NCBI GenBank assembly: GCA_046497505.1
Contig: JAWOFN010000049.1
Location: 1 to 41,142, forward strand
From: JAWOFN01 sp046497505 [NCBI: bacterium]
Lineage (GTDB): Bacteria > Blakebacterota > Blakebacteria > Blakebacterales
Length of the DNA stretch: 41,142 nucleotides
Direction: 5' to 3'
Position 1 is the stretch's first letter; each line of letters starts with the position of its first letter. The notes under the pieces are model-generated. The model did not search any database and was not told where the DNA came from. It worked only from the letters and a program-made list of their open reading frames with translations. Positions 17,809-26,013 of this stretch are shown here, in pieces. Made by a program: the position numbers and the translations under genes.

Positions 17809-18962
17809 TTCACTGCTCCCATGATGACGTCGAGGATGGCCTCGGGATCGTGGACCCCGCCGCCGCCGTGGGGGACCTGGAAGGTCTCCACCTTCCCGGC
17901 GGCGCAGCGCTCCACCTCGAGGGACATCTGTCCGTAGTTGATCTCCGGTACGACGAAGGCCTTCACCTTCCCGGCCAGTTCGCGGATCCGCTCCTCCGGG
18001 AAGGGCCAGACCACGATGAGGCGCATCACCCCCACCTTGACCCCCTTCTCACGGGCCATCTCCACCGCGAGGCGGGCGACCCGCGCGGTGATGCCGTAGG
18101 TGATGAGGACGACCTCGGCATCCTCCACCCCGTCCTCCTCGAACCGGACGATCTCACCGGCGTTCTCGCGGATCTTCCGGTTGATGCGGCCCACGCTCAC
18201 TTCCTGGGTCTCGGCACTCATCACCGGATAACCCCGCTCGTCGTGGGTGAGGCCGGTGCTGTGGAACTTGTAGCCGTCGCCTGCCCGGGCGAACTCGGGG
18301 ACCATGCCCCCGTTCAGCTCATAGGGCAGGTAATCTCCCGGTTTCTTCTTCGTGAGCCCGCGAGGGACGATCTCGACCTCGTGGGCGGGGGGGATGATGA
18401 CCTTCTCGGTCATGTGCCCCACGCACTCGTCCATCATGAACATCACGGGCACCCGATAGGTCTCGGCCAGGTTGAAGGCCTCTATGACCAGGTCGAAGGC
18501 CTCCTGGGGGGACTTGGGGGAGAGCGCGATGACCTCCATGTCCCCGTGGGAGCCCCATCGGGCCTGCATCATGTCCCCCTGCCCCGTCATGGTGGGAAGT
18601 CCCGTGGAGGGGCCGCCCCGCTGCACGTTCACGACCACGCAGGGGGTCTCCATCATGGCCGCCAGCCCGATGTTCTCCTGCATGAGGCTGAAGCCGGGAC
18701 CGCTCGTCACCGTGGCCGACTTCGTCCCCGTCCATGAGGCACCCACCACGGCCGCCATGCTCCCCAGCTCATCCTCCATCTGCACGAAGGTCCCCCCCAT
18801 GAAGGGGAACCGCCGCGCGATACGTTCCACCACCTCGGTGGAGGGCGTGATGGGGTAGCCGGCCACGAACCGGCAGCCCGCCGCCATCATGCCTTCCCCG
18901 CAGGCGAAGTCTCCGTCCAGGTAGTGGGCGCCCGTCAGTACGCCCGAAGGATCCGCTTTCAA
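17805..18962 (-). CDS. korA: 2-oxoacid:ferredoxin oxidoreductase, alpha subunit (set 1)
   Basis: A 385-residue alpha subunit lacking a fused gamma domain. FVAGYPITPSTEVVE, TSGPGFSLM, QRGGPSTGLPT and GQGDMMQARWGSHGD are KorA/OorA family motifs. The start codon is TTG at 18962, supported by AAAGGAG nine nt upstream; no better start lies nearby. A TTG start in an operon of ATG and GTG genes may lower translation slightly. It follows the delta gene by 54 nt and overlaps beta by 4 nt. Confidence 0.93.
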   Translation of the reverse strand: MKADPSGVLTGAHYLDGDFACGEGMMAAGCRFVAGYPITPSTEVVERIARRFPFMGGTFVQMEDELGSMAAVVGASWTGTKSATVTSGPGFSLMQENIGLAAMMETPCVVVNVQRGGPSTGLPTMTGQGDMMQARWGSHGDMEVIALSPKSPQEAFDLVIEAFNLAETYRVPVMFMMDECVGHMTEKVIIPPAHEVEIVPRGLTKKKPGDYLPYELNGGMVPEFARAGDGYKFHSTGLTHDERGYPVMSAETQEVSVGRINRKIRENAGEIVRFEEDGVEDAEVVLITYGITARVARLAVEMAREKGVKVGVMRLIVVWPFPEERIRELAGKVKAFVVPEINYGQMSLEVERCAAGKVETFQVPHGGGGVHDPEAILDVIMGAVK

Positions 18963-19016
18963 CGCAAACTCTCCTTTCCCGGACCCCGTCCTCGAGGGAT
19001 CGGGGCCGCAGGGCTC

Positions 19017-19304
19017 TCATGCCTTCTGTTCCGCCTTCTCCGCCCCATCCTCGGTGGGGACGCTGAAGATGGCGAAGTCGGGGCAGATCATCTCGCAGAG
19101 GTTGCAGTTCACGCACTCCCCCTGCTTGACCACCTCGGGTGGGTGGTAGCCTTTCTTGTTGAAGGCACTGGAGATGGCCAGGACCCCCTTGGGGCAGTAC
19201 TCCACACAGAACCCGCATCCTTTACACCGTTCCGCCAGGATGCGGACCTCCCCGTGAGGGACGTCGACCTGGTCAAGATCCAGCGGCCTGCGCCAGTATT
19301 CCAT
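19017..19304 (-). CDS. korD: 2-oxoacid:ferredoxin oxidoreductase, delta (2x[4Fe-4S]) subunit (set 1)
   Basis: A 95-residue ferredoxin-like protein with two cubane motifs, CKGCGFCVEYCP and CVNCNLCEMICP. It is the electron outlet of a four-subunit KOR. It is the second gene of the string, 15 nt after the MarR-type regulator, with an AAGGAAGTG ribosome site. The acidic, Lys/Glu-rich tail is not part of the ferredoxin fold. Confidence 0.94.
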   Translation of the reverse strand: MEYWRRPLDLDQVDVPHGEVRILAERCKGCGFCVEYCPKGVLAISSAFNKKGYHPPEVVKQGECVNCNLCEMICPDFAIFSVPTEDGAEKAEQKA

Positions 19305-19319
19305 CGGCCACTTCCTTCG

Positions 19320-19895
19320 TTACTGGGTCTCCGCTTCCGGGTCTTCCCGCTGATTCCGCGCCCGGAGGCTCCGGTAGGGGCATCCGCCCTGGATGACCCC
19401 CACCACACAATCGTCCTGGAGATAGGCGCCGCATCGCAGACAGACGCCGTCCGACAGGGTGTCCAGCCCGCACAGGGCCAGGATGAACCGTTCCAAAAGA
19501 TGGGCCAGCGCCTCGATGTCCTGGGGGGCGAACTGGTCCAGGAGGGGATAGAGACGGGCCGCCTTCAATTCCTCGTAACGGATCACCAGCCGCCTTCCCC
19601 GGGAGGTGACCGAGAGGAGCAGCGCCCGGCGGTCCCCCTCCGACCTCTTCCTGTCCAGCAGGCCGAGCCGAACCAGCTTCTCGATGTTCTTGCTGGCAGC
19701 GGGGGGACTCATCCCCAGAAAATCCGCCACCTCCCCCACCTGGTGCTGTCCGTCGATGGAGAGGAGCTTGAGGAGATGGAACTGGGAGAGGGTCAGGGGG
19801 AGGTTGGTGGTGTCCCGGATCAGGTTCTCTTCGAGGACCTCCCGCACCACGGCGGAGAAGATGTGGCTGCTTCGGAGCAAGCGGAGGTAGTTCAT
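19320..19895 (-). CDS. MarR-type regulator with a C-terminal cysteine cluster
   Basis: A 191-residue regulator. Residues ~30-115 form a MarR winged helix (LTLSQFHLLKLL, GMSPPAASKNIEKLVRLGLL, then the wing EGDRRALLLSVT). Beyond the dimer helix it carries five cysteines: C142, C152, C155, C163, C172. The spacing suggests a bound metal or Fe-S cluster, unusual for MarR proteins. It is the first gene of the KOR/Hdr/citrate synthase string and is 66 nt from an inverted repeat likely to be its operator, so autoregulation and control of the whole string are likely. GGAGGAGG before the ATG gives a strong start. The ligand or redox signal is unknown. Confidence 0.9.
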   Translation of the reverse strand: MNYLRLLRSSHIFSAVVREVLEENLIRDTTNLPLTLSQFHLLKLLSIDGQHQVGEVADFLGMSPPAASKNIEKLVRLGLLDRKRSEGDRRALLLSVTSRGRRLVIRYEELKAARLYPLLDQFAPQDIEALAHLLERFILALCGLDTLSDGVCLRCGAYLQDDCVVGVIQGGCPYRSLRARNQREDPEAETQ

Positions 19896-19961
19896 GCCTC
19901 CTCCTTGCCGCTCCGGTCCGTCGGGCGGGACCTGATCGGTTGGGGTACGAATAGTGAACCC

Positions 19962-19990
19962 GGTTAAACATTAACCTCCTTACACATTAA
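19962..19990. promoter_or_regulatory. Repeated operator-like site upstream of the MarR gene
   Basis: GGTTAAACATTAACC (19962-19976) is a perfect 6-bp inverted repeat with a 3-bp centre. A related copy, TTACACATTAA (19980-19990), follows 16 bp later in the same orientation. AT-rich palindromes of this size next to their own gene are typical MarR-family operators. The 16-bp spacing is about one and a half helical turns. Confidence 0.6.
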
Positions 19991-20232
19991 CAGCCTCAGA
20001 TTGGGCCCGTTCGGCTGCGGGCATCAACAAGCGCTCAATCGGAATTCGGACCGGGGGGTCGGGAACCCGCGTCCAGCCTTGGTTTTCGGGGTCCGAACGT
20101 TCCAACCCGTTAGGAGTCCTACCTGAGGCGGCGTGCGCCGCAGCTCCCTTCTCCGCCCGTCTCCTCCCCCCTCCCCACCTCATCATCCCTCCGCTCCGCC
20201 CCGAATATCGGCCCCTCCCGATCCCTCCCCCC

Positions 20233-20261
20233 TTGACCCCCGGAGAGACGGACTCTAGATT
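20233..20261 (+). promoter_or_regulatory. Sigma-70-like promoter for korC2 and the nucleotidyltransferase
   Basis: TTGACC (20233-20238), a 17-bp spacer and TAGATT (20256-20261) match the sigma-70 consensus at 5/6 and 4/6 positions. The expected transcript starts near 20268, leaving a leader of about 38 nt before the ATG at 20306. Confidence 0.55.
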
Positions 20262-20305
20262 TCAGGCATCGCTGTCCGGTTTACGACGGGAACTGGGGAT
20301 CGCGC

Positions 20306-20845
20306 ATGAGCGACAGGTACGAGATACGATTGAGCGGAGCCGGGGGACAGGGTCTGATCCTGGTGGGTAAGATCCTGGCCGAGGCCGCCGCCATCTACGA
20401 CGAGAAGAACGCCACCCAGAGCCAGTCGTACGGCCCTGAGGCCCGGGGAGGCGCCAGCCGTTCCGAGGTCATCATCAGCGACGGGGAGATCGACTATCCG
20501 AAGGCGGAGGCCATCGACCTGCTGCTGGCCATGACCCAGGAGGCCGCGGACAAGTACGTCAAGGACGTCAAGGGGGAGGGTATGGTGGTGGTCGACTCCA
20601 CCTTCGTGGAGCGTCCTCCCGATGGGGATTTCACCGTCCACTCCTATCCCATCACCCAACTGGCCGACGAGGAACTGGGAAAGAAGATCGTGGCCAACAT
20701 CGTGGCCCTGGGGATCATCGAGAAGCTCTCCAGCGTCGTCAGCGAGGAAGCCCTTCTCACCGCCATCAGGACCCGGGTGCCCAAGGGCACCGAGGAACTG
20801 AACCTGAAGGCGTTCAAACTGGGTCAGGCGCAGGTCACGACCTGA
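20306..20845 (+). CDS. korC: 2-oxoacid:ferredoxin oxidoreductase, gamma subunit (set 2)
   Basis: A 179-residue gamma subunit with IRLSGAGGQGLILVGK at the start, QSYGPEARGGASRSEVI and a C-terminal [12 protein letters not shown]. The family partner is probably the delta-alpha-beta set at 23874-26235, which lacks its own gamma gene. It is thus encoded on the opposite strand from its presumed partners, in a two-gene unit with a large nucleotidyltransferase-like gene 67 nt downstream. The second gamma subunit (16278-16919) has a longer charged tail, so the two are not interchangeable by eye. Confidence 0.92.
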   Translation: MSDRYEIRLSGAGGQGLILVGKILAEAAAIYDEKNATQSQSYGPEARGGASRSEVIISDGEIDYPKAEAIDLLLAMTQEAADKYVKDVKGEGMVVVDSTFVERPPDGDFTVHSYPITQLADEELGKKIVANIVALGIIEKLSSVVSEEALLTAIRTRVPKGTEELNLKAFKLGQAQVTT

Positions 20846-20912
20846 TCCCGGGGCGGCCGGGACCTGCGGCTCCCGCCCGAGGGCTGCTCCCTCCGCCCGG
20901 AAGGTGTCCTGG

Positions 20913-23861
20913 ATGGTCCCTCTCGACACCATACGCCGCAGGCTGGAGGAACTGGGCAACCACCACCTCAAGTATCTCCGGACCCTGGAGCGGGGTCTCC
21001 CCGAACTCGAGGAGACCCTGGAGGCCACGGGCAAGAACCTCCGCATCCATCTCTGGGGACCCGCCTCCTCCTACCGCACCGAGATGGCCCTCATCCAGAG
21101 CCTGGGCGGCGACACCCCCACGGTCATCCGGAGACTCAGCGTCTACTACGCCCTCCGGTTCCTGCGGATGAACTTCCGGCACCAGGACATCCTGAGCCTG
21201 GAACTGGCCGGAGACCGGCGTCCCCCCGATGCCTACCGCGACTTCATGATGGAGATGGGCCGGGAGTTCCGGGACCTGACCGGCGCCTTCATGGAGTCGG
21301 TCCTGGAACGCTACCTGCCCGGGGACGATCCCCGGGATTTCTTCGTCTGCAGCGTGGGCACCCGGGCGGACCAGGACGACATCGACGTCGGGGTGATCAC
21401 CTCGGGAGCGTATGACGACGAGGACCTGAACCGGGCCGTCCGCCGTCTGGCCCAGCACATGCTCGTCCATGCCAGCCCCCTTCATTTCCATCTCTCCGAA
21501 CACGTGGGCCGGGAGACCTTCACCACCTCCATCGACGAGTACGACGAGCTGCTGAAGGACCGCCTGCAGGACGTGGTGATCATCTCCGAGCTGATCAACG
21601 GGAAGCGCATCTTCGGCTCCGAGCCCCTCTTCGACCGGTTCCAGCGGGAGATCATCTCCCGCTATTACCACACCCCGGGACGCCGGAACCTGCACCATGA
21701 AGGCTTCCTCCGGGGCATGCTGGGCGAGGCCCGGGCCCTGATCGTGAGCCCCCTGCGGCCCGACGCCGTCACGCCCAAGGAGGACGGCATACGGTCCCTG
21801 AAGCTGCTCCTCTACGCGAAGAAGACGGTACACGGCGCGCAGGAGGTGAACAGCTGGGACCTGCTGAGGGTGCTGAGCGGGAAGGAGCCGGAACTCCGGG
21901 AGGTCTATCAATCGCTCCACGACCACCTCTCCTTCCTGGAGATGTTCCGCTTCCAGCTCCAGTACTATGTAGTGCAGGAGGAGACCTACCGGCTGGACGA
22001 GGTGGGTTCCGGGCAGCTCCAGCGGGCCGCCCGCCAGATGGGCTATCGCGACACGGGGGCGGCCACGGCCTGGGACCAGCTCGTCATCGATTACTACCGC
22101 CACGTGGAGGACGTGCGCCGTCACGGGGAGATCCTGCTGGAGGACCTCAAGCGGCACCTGGGCGAGGTGTCCAGCTTCCGTGTCCTCTTCGACGAACGCC
22201 CCGACGATCTGGCCGGACGGATCGCCGACCAGGCGGCCTTCTTCGAGGGTACCCGCTTCTGGGACGATGTGCTGGAACGGCTGGAATCCTCCCCCGACCT
22301 CCTCGACCTGGTCCTCGAGGACCTTCAGTCCCGGGACGAGGAGGAGCGCGACCGGATCATCGACGCCTACATCGGTCTGGCCGAACACTCCCCCCTCTCG
22401 GTCCTGCGCCTGCTCACCATGGTCGCCGAGCGCCTGGAGAACGAGGTGGGAGAGACCGTCTACCACAGGATGAACAGCCGCTTCCTGGCCTTCCTGCAAG
22501 GACTCCCCTACGGAGCGGGCCGCCTGGCCAGGATCTACAGCCACTACCCCCGGCTCATCCATGCCTGGCTCCTCTTCCTCCCGGAGGAGTCCTACCCCGC
22601 CCTCTACCGGGTGCTGCAGCGACCGGTCCACGATGAGAGTCTCTCTCTCTACCAGGAGCAGATGATGGACCTCTGCAGGGTCCACGAGTGGTCGGGCCAG
22701 TACTTCCACCGTTTCCTGGCGAGGGTGGTGAGCCGTCACCCGGAGTACCTCTCCAGCATGGACGACCTGGAACAGCTGGCACGGGTCTCCGAGGGGCTCC
22801 TGGCCACCCTCGACGCCCATCCCGATCCCTCCCGGCGGAAGGAGATCCTGGGGGACTACTACGACCTGGAGTTCCTGCGGGTGGGGATCGGTACCCTCAA
22901 GGGGCGCAGTCTGGAGGAGACCAACCGGGAGTTCACCGCGTTCTGCGACCGCTACATGCGCCATCTCTTCGAGGTGTGCGCGGAGGAGGCGGCGGAGAGC
23001 ATCGGCTGGGAGCTCTTCTCCGACCGGTTCGTGATCCTGGCCGCCGGGGGGCACGCCCGCCAGCAGGCGTACGACGACGACTACGACCTCATCGCCCTCA
23101 CCGAACACGACGACGAGCGCACCCTGGCCGCCGCCAACCGGCTGATGGCCCTGATGAACCGTGAGCTGCTCCGGAGGGGCCTGCTCCCCCACTATCGTCT
23201 GGCCGATGTGCTGGGGCGCTATGCCAGCCCCCTGGGCGAACTGGAGGCCTACCTCGCCGAGGAGAACCCGGAACGCTTCATCGACTGCTCCCAGCTCCTG
23301 GGTGCGCGGCTCATCGTCGGGGGCCAGGGGTTGAACGAGGAGCTGATCTCACGCATCCTGCGCCCCTTCATCTTCGATCGGAAGGACGCCTATATCGGCA
23401 GCATGATCGAGGAGGTCCGCTCCCGCAGGGGCCTCTCCTCCCTCGATCGCTCCGACGGACACGCTGTCTGCAACCTGAAGGAATCACCGGGGGGCCTGCG
23501 GGACATCGAGGCCATGGGACTCATACTGAAGGCTTGGCTGGAGATCCCCGAGCCTCTGAGCCAGCACTTCTTCCGGGACATCACACCCCGGCTCCCCGAT
23601 ATGGAGAAGACCCTGGCGGACCTGGACACAGCCCTGGCCCGTCTGCGTACCGTACGGGACCTCCACCGCATCGCGGTGGCCGCAGAGGACGCTGTGCACA
23701 TAGAGGACCTGCATCGGATCGAACGGATCGCGGAAGTGCGGGTCGCCAGGGGGGAAGAGCAGTGGCGTCCCTCCCCGGAGGCCATCGAAGAGACGCTGAG
23801 GGTGTCCGCGGAGGCCGCGGACACCCTCATGGACCACCTGGAAGAACGTATCGGGACCTGA
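20913..23861 (+). CDS. Large protein with two GlnD/GlnE-like nucleotidyltransferase domains
   Basis: A 982-residue protein. I prefer ATG 20913 (GGAAGG about 8 nt upstream) over GTG 20904. Nucleotidyltransferase site 1 is at ~144-160, with SVGTRADQDDIDVGVI supplying the G-T and D-x-D residues. Site 2 is at ~712-726, with GGHARQQAYDDDYDL. NLKESPGGLRDIEAMG (~854-869) matches the conserved segment after the transferase domain of GlnD (PII uridylyltransferase) and GlnE. Between the sites is a long helical region. No HD hydrolase or ACT domain is visible, so it is neither a standard GlnD nor a canonical GlnE. Its link to a KOR gamma gene suggests control of 2-oxoglutarate or nitrogen balance by protein nucleotidylation; this is inference. 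The target is unknown. Confidence 0.75.
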   Translation: MVPLDTIRRRLEELGNHHLKYLRTLERGLPELEETLEATGKNLRIHLWGPASSYRTEMALIQSLGGDTPTVIRRLSVYYALRFLRMNFRHQDILSLELAGDRRPPDAYRDFMMEMGREFRDLTGAFMESVLERYLPGDDPRDFFVCSVGTRADQDDIDVGVITSGAYDDEDLNRAVRRLAQHMLVHASPLHFHLSEHVGRETFTTSIDEYDELLKDRLQDVVIISELINGKRIFGSEPLFDRFQREIISRYYHTPGRRNLHHEGFLRGMLGEARALIVSPLRPDAVTPKEDGIRSLKLLLYAKKTVHGAQEVNSWDLLRVLSGKEPELREVYQSLHDHLSFLEMFRFQLQYYVVQEETYRLDEVGSGQLQRAARQMGYRDTGAATAWDQLVIDYYRHVEDVRRHGEILLEDLKRHLGEVSSFRVLFDERPDDLAGRIADQAAFFEGTRFWDDVLERLESSPDLLDLVLEDLQSRDEEERDRIIDAYIGLAEHSPLSVLRLLTMVAERLENEVGETVYHRMNSRFLAFLQGLPYGAGRLARIYSHYPRLIHAWLLFLPEESYPALYRVLQRPVHDESLSLYQEQMMDLCRVHEWSGQYFHRFLARVVSRHPEYLSSMDDLEQLARVSEGLLATLDAHPDPSRRKEILGDYYDLEFLRVGIGTLKGRSLEETNREFTAFCDRYMRHLFEVCAEEAAESIGWELFSDRFVILAAGGHARQQAYDDDYDLIALTEHDDERTLAAANRLMALMNRELLRRGLLPHYRLADVLGRYASPLGELEAYLAEENPERFIDCSQLLGARLIVGGQGLNEELISRILRPFIFDRKDAYIGSMIEEVRSRRGLSSLDRSDGHAVCNLKESPGGLRDIEAMGLILKAWLEIPEPLSQHFFRDITPRLPDMEKTLADLDTALARLRTVRDLHRIAVAAEDAVHIEDLHRIERIAEVRVARGEEQWRPSPEAIEETLRVSAEAADTLMDHLEERIGT

Positions 23862-23880
23862 GGATACCCGTACTCAGGTC
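23855..23880. terminator. Shared hairpin between convergent genes
   Basis: GACCTGAG and CTCAGGTC form a perfect 8-bp stem with a 10-nt loop. The structure contains the stop codons of both convergent genes (nucleotidyltransferase and KOR beta 2), which lie only 12 nt apart. There is no T-tract on either side, so it may slow or end transcription only weakly in both directions. Confidence 0.45.
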
Positions 23881-24776
23881 GTGACCGCTTCCTCCTGCTC
23901 GTCTGCTTCTCCCGTCTCCGACGCCGACCGCGGGTCCCGGGGACTGCCGACCGCGGGATAGCGGACCGTCCCCCCCACCCGCTCGGTCAGGTCCTGGTAG
24001 CGCTCGCTGTACTCGGGCCGGGGCCGGTTGTGGAGCACGCCGGTGACGATCTTCCCCTCCAGTTCCTCCTCGCTCATCTTCTCCGCCTTCCGCAGGGAGA
24101 CGGACCGTTCCTTCTGGTCCGCGAGCATGTCCGACGGGGACCCCTTCTTGTTGAGACGGCCGAAGATGGTGGGGCACTGCAGGACCGTCTCCACCAGGGT
24201 GAAGCCCCGGGTGGAGAGGGCTTCGGAGATCATGTTCTCCAGCTGCCGTGAGTTGAAGACGGTGTTGCGCGCCACATAGCTCGCACCCGCGGCGATGGCC
24301 AGCCTGCTGATGTCGAAGTTGGGATCGATGGCCCCGTGGGGGGCCGTGGTGGCCCGGGCCCCTGTGGGGGTGGCCGGGGAGACCTGTCCGCCGGTCATCC
24401 CGTAGATGGAGTTGTTCATCAGGATGACCGAGATGTCGATGTTCCGCCGGGCGGCGTGGATGAAGTGGTTGCCCCCGATGGCCAGACCGTCGCCGTCGCC
24501 GGTGACCACGATGACATGCTGGTCGGGACGGGCCATCTTGATACCCGTGGCGTAGGCCAGGGCCCTGCCGTGGAGGGTGTGGACGGTCTGGAAGTCCACG
24601 TAGCCGGTCATGCGGGCGGAACAGCCGATCCCGCTCACCATGACGATCTCCTCCTTCTCCCATCCCAGGCCGTGGATGGCCCGGAGCATGGATTTCAGGA
24701 GGATGCCGTCACCGCATCCCGCACACCAGATGTGAGGGAACTTGTCCTTCCTGAGATACTGCTCGTAGTCGAACAT
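23874..24776 (-). CDS. korB: 2-oxoacid:ferredoxin oxidoreductase, beta (TPP) subunit (set 2)
   Basis: A 300-residue TPP-binding subunit. IWCAGCGDGILLK lies near residue 17, followed by GDGDGLAIGGNH and NNSIYGMTGGQ for TPP and magnesium. It is homologous to the set 1 beta subunit but differs at the cofactor-proximal segment (CAGCGDG against CPTCGIG), suggesting different substrates or partners for the two enzymes. The ATG follows the alpha stop directly (TAG then ATG). The acidic C-terminal tail of ~30 residues is variable. Confidence 0.94.
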   Translation of the reverse strand: MFDYEQYLRKDKFPHIWCAGCGDGILLKSMLRAIHGLGWEKEEIVMVSGIGCSARMTGYVDFQTVHTLHGRALAYATGIKMARPDQHVIVVTGDGDGLAIGGNHFIHAARRNIDISVILMNNSIYGMTGGQVSPATPTGARATTAPHGAIDPNFDISRLAIAAGASYVARNTVFNSRQLENMISEALSTRGFTLVETVLQCPTIFGRLNKKGSPSDMLADQKERSVSLRKAEKMSEEELEGKIVTGVLHNRPRPEYSERYQDLTERVGGTVRYPAVGSPRDPRSASETGEADEQEEAVTT

Positions 24777-25976
24777 CTACCTCTCTCCCGCCTTCACGGC
24801 CTCGGTACCGTCGGCCACGCCCACACTCATGTTCTCCAGGGCCGCCACGATGTCCTGCGGAGGTATGGGTTCGCCATCCACCCGTCCCAGGAACCGGGTG
24901 GGGATCCTCCGGCCCGCAACCCGTTCCACCTCACGCACCATCTGCCCCTGGTTCATCTCCACGGTCACGACCCCCTTGATCCCTCCCATGCACCGCTCGA
25001 GTGCCTTCTCCGGGAAGGGCCAGAGGGTCAGCGGCTTGAAGAGACCTGCCCGGATGCCCATCTCCCGGGCCCGGCGGACCGCCCCCCGTGCGGAGCGGGC
25101 GGAGGAACCGTAGGCGAAGACCAGGTATTCGGCATCCTCCAGGGCGAACTCCTCGACCTTCACGATCTCCTCTTCATACCGCTCCAGCTTCCGCTTCAGG
25201 CGCTCCATGAGCGCCGCCACCTGGCGGGGGTTCCCGGTGGGGAAGCCGGTGGGGTCGTGGGTCAGGCCCGTCATGTGGAAACGATATCCCGCGCCGTAGG
25301 GAGCCATGGGAGGGATGTCCGTCTCGACCGGCTCGTACGGCCGGTAGTTGTCGGGCCGGGCCACCGGGGCCGGCCGGCTTCCGACCTCGACCCGGTCGGG
25401 GATGACCAGGGGTTCCTCCATGTGACCGATGATCTCATCCAGCAGGAGGACCACCGGCACCCGGAAACGCTCGGTGAGGTCGAAGGCCCGGACCGTCTCG
25501 TCGAACGTCTCCTCCACGGTGGCCGGTACGAGCACGATGATGGGGTGGTCGCCATGGGTCCCCCATCGGGACTGCATCACATCCCCCTGGGAGGGGGAGG
25601 TGGGGAGTCCCGTGGAGGGGCCGCCCCGCATCACATTGACCACGACCACGGGCACTTCGGTCATAGCCGCGAAACCCAGGGCCTCCTGCTTCAGGCTGAA
25701 CCCGGGACCGCTGGTGGCGGTCATGGCCCGGGCGCCGGTGATGCTCGCCCCGGTGACCGCGCACATCGAGGCGATTTCGTCCTCCATCTGGATGAAGGTA
25801 CCGCCCCGTCCGGGAAGCTCTCGGGAGAGATGTTCGGCGATCTCGGAGGAAGGGGTGATGGGGTATCCGGCGAAGAAGTCGATCCCGGCGGCCAGTGCCC
25901 CTTCGGCACATGCGATGTTGCCGGGGAGGAGTCGTCGGGTGCCCCTGCGAACGGTGGTGGGTTCGGGCTCGGTCAT
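24777..25976 (-). CDS. korA: 2-oxoacid:ferredoxin oxidoreductase, alpha subunit (set 2)
   Basis: A 399-residue alpha subunit with FFAGYPITPSSEIAE, TSGPGFSLK, MRGGPSTGLPT and SQGDVMQSRWGTHGD. It belongs to the same family as the set 1 alpha but is clearly divergent. Length and lack of a fused gamma domain fit a four-subunit 2-oxoglutarate-type enzyme. It is the middle gene of a delta-alpha-beta operon, 37 nt after delta and adjoining beta. Confidence 0.94.
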   Translation of the reverse strand: MTEPEPTTVRRGTRRLLPGNIACAEGALAAGIDFFAGYPITPSSEIAEHLSRELPGRGGTFIQMEDEIASMCAVTGASITGARAMTATSGPGFSLKQEALGFAAMTEVPVVVVNVMRGGPSTGLPTSPSQGDVMQSRWGTHGDHPIIVLVPATVEETFDETVRAFDLTERFRVPVVLLLDEIIGHMEEPLVIPDRVEVGSRPAPVARPDNYRPYEPVETDIPPMAPYGAGYRFHMTGLTHDPTGFPTGNPRQVAALMERLKRKLERYEEEIVKVEEFALEDAEYLVFAYGSSARSARGAVRRAREMGIRAGLFKPLTLWPFPEKALERCMGGIKGVVTVEMNQGQMVREVERVAGRRIPTRFLGRVDGEPIPPQDIVAALENMSVGVADGTEAVKAGER

Positions 25977-26013
25977 TTCGGGTACTCCCCGATGTTTGGC
26001 TGGGGGATCCGGT

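Larger units (their letters stand above)
19896..20305. other. 410-nt divergent intergenic control region
   Basis: No gene is convincing here; the open frame at 19980-20186 has no family resemblance and no good start. The region drives two divergent units: the MarR/KOR/Hdr string leftward and korC2 plus the nucleotidyltransferase rightward. It holds an AT-rich island with two operator-like repeats (19962-19990) near the left gene and a sigma-70-like promoter (20233-20261) near the right gene. I could not pick a convincing -35/-10 pair for the leftward unit. Confidence 0.6.

Noticed and set aside
19980-20186. 68-codon minus-strand open frame in the divergent control region
   Set aside because: No ribosome site, no family resemblance, and it overlaps the repeated operator-like site.
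20835-23192. Minus-strand open frame (785 codons) opposite the nucleotidyltransferase gene
   Set aside because: Antisense shadow. The plus strand holds the catalytic motifs and the better start.
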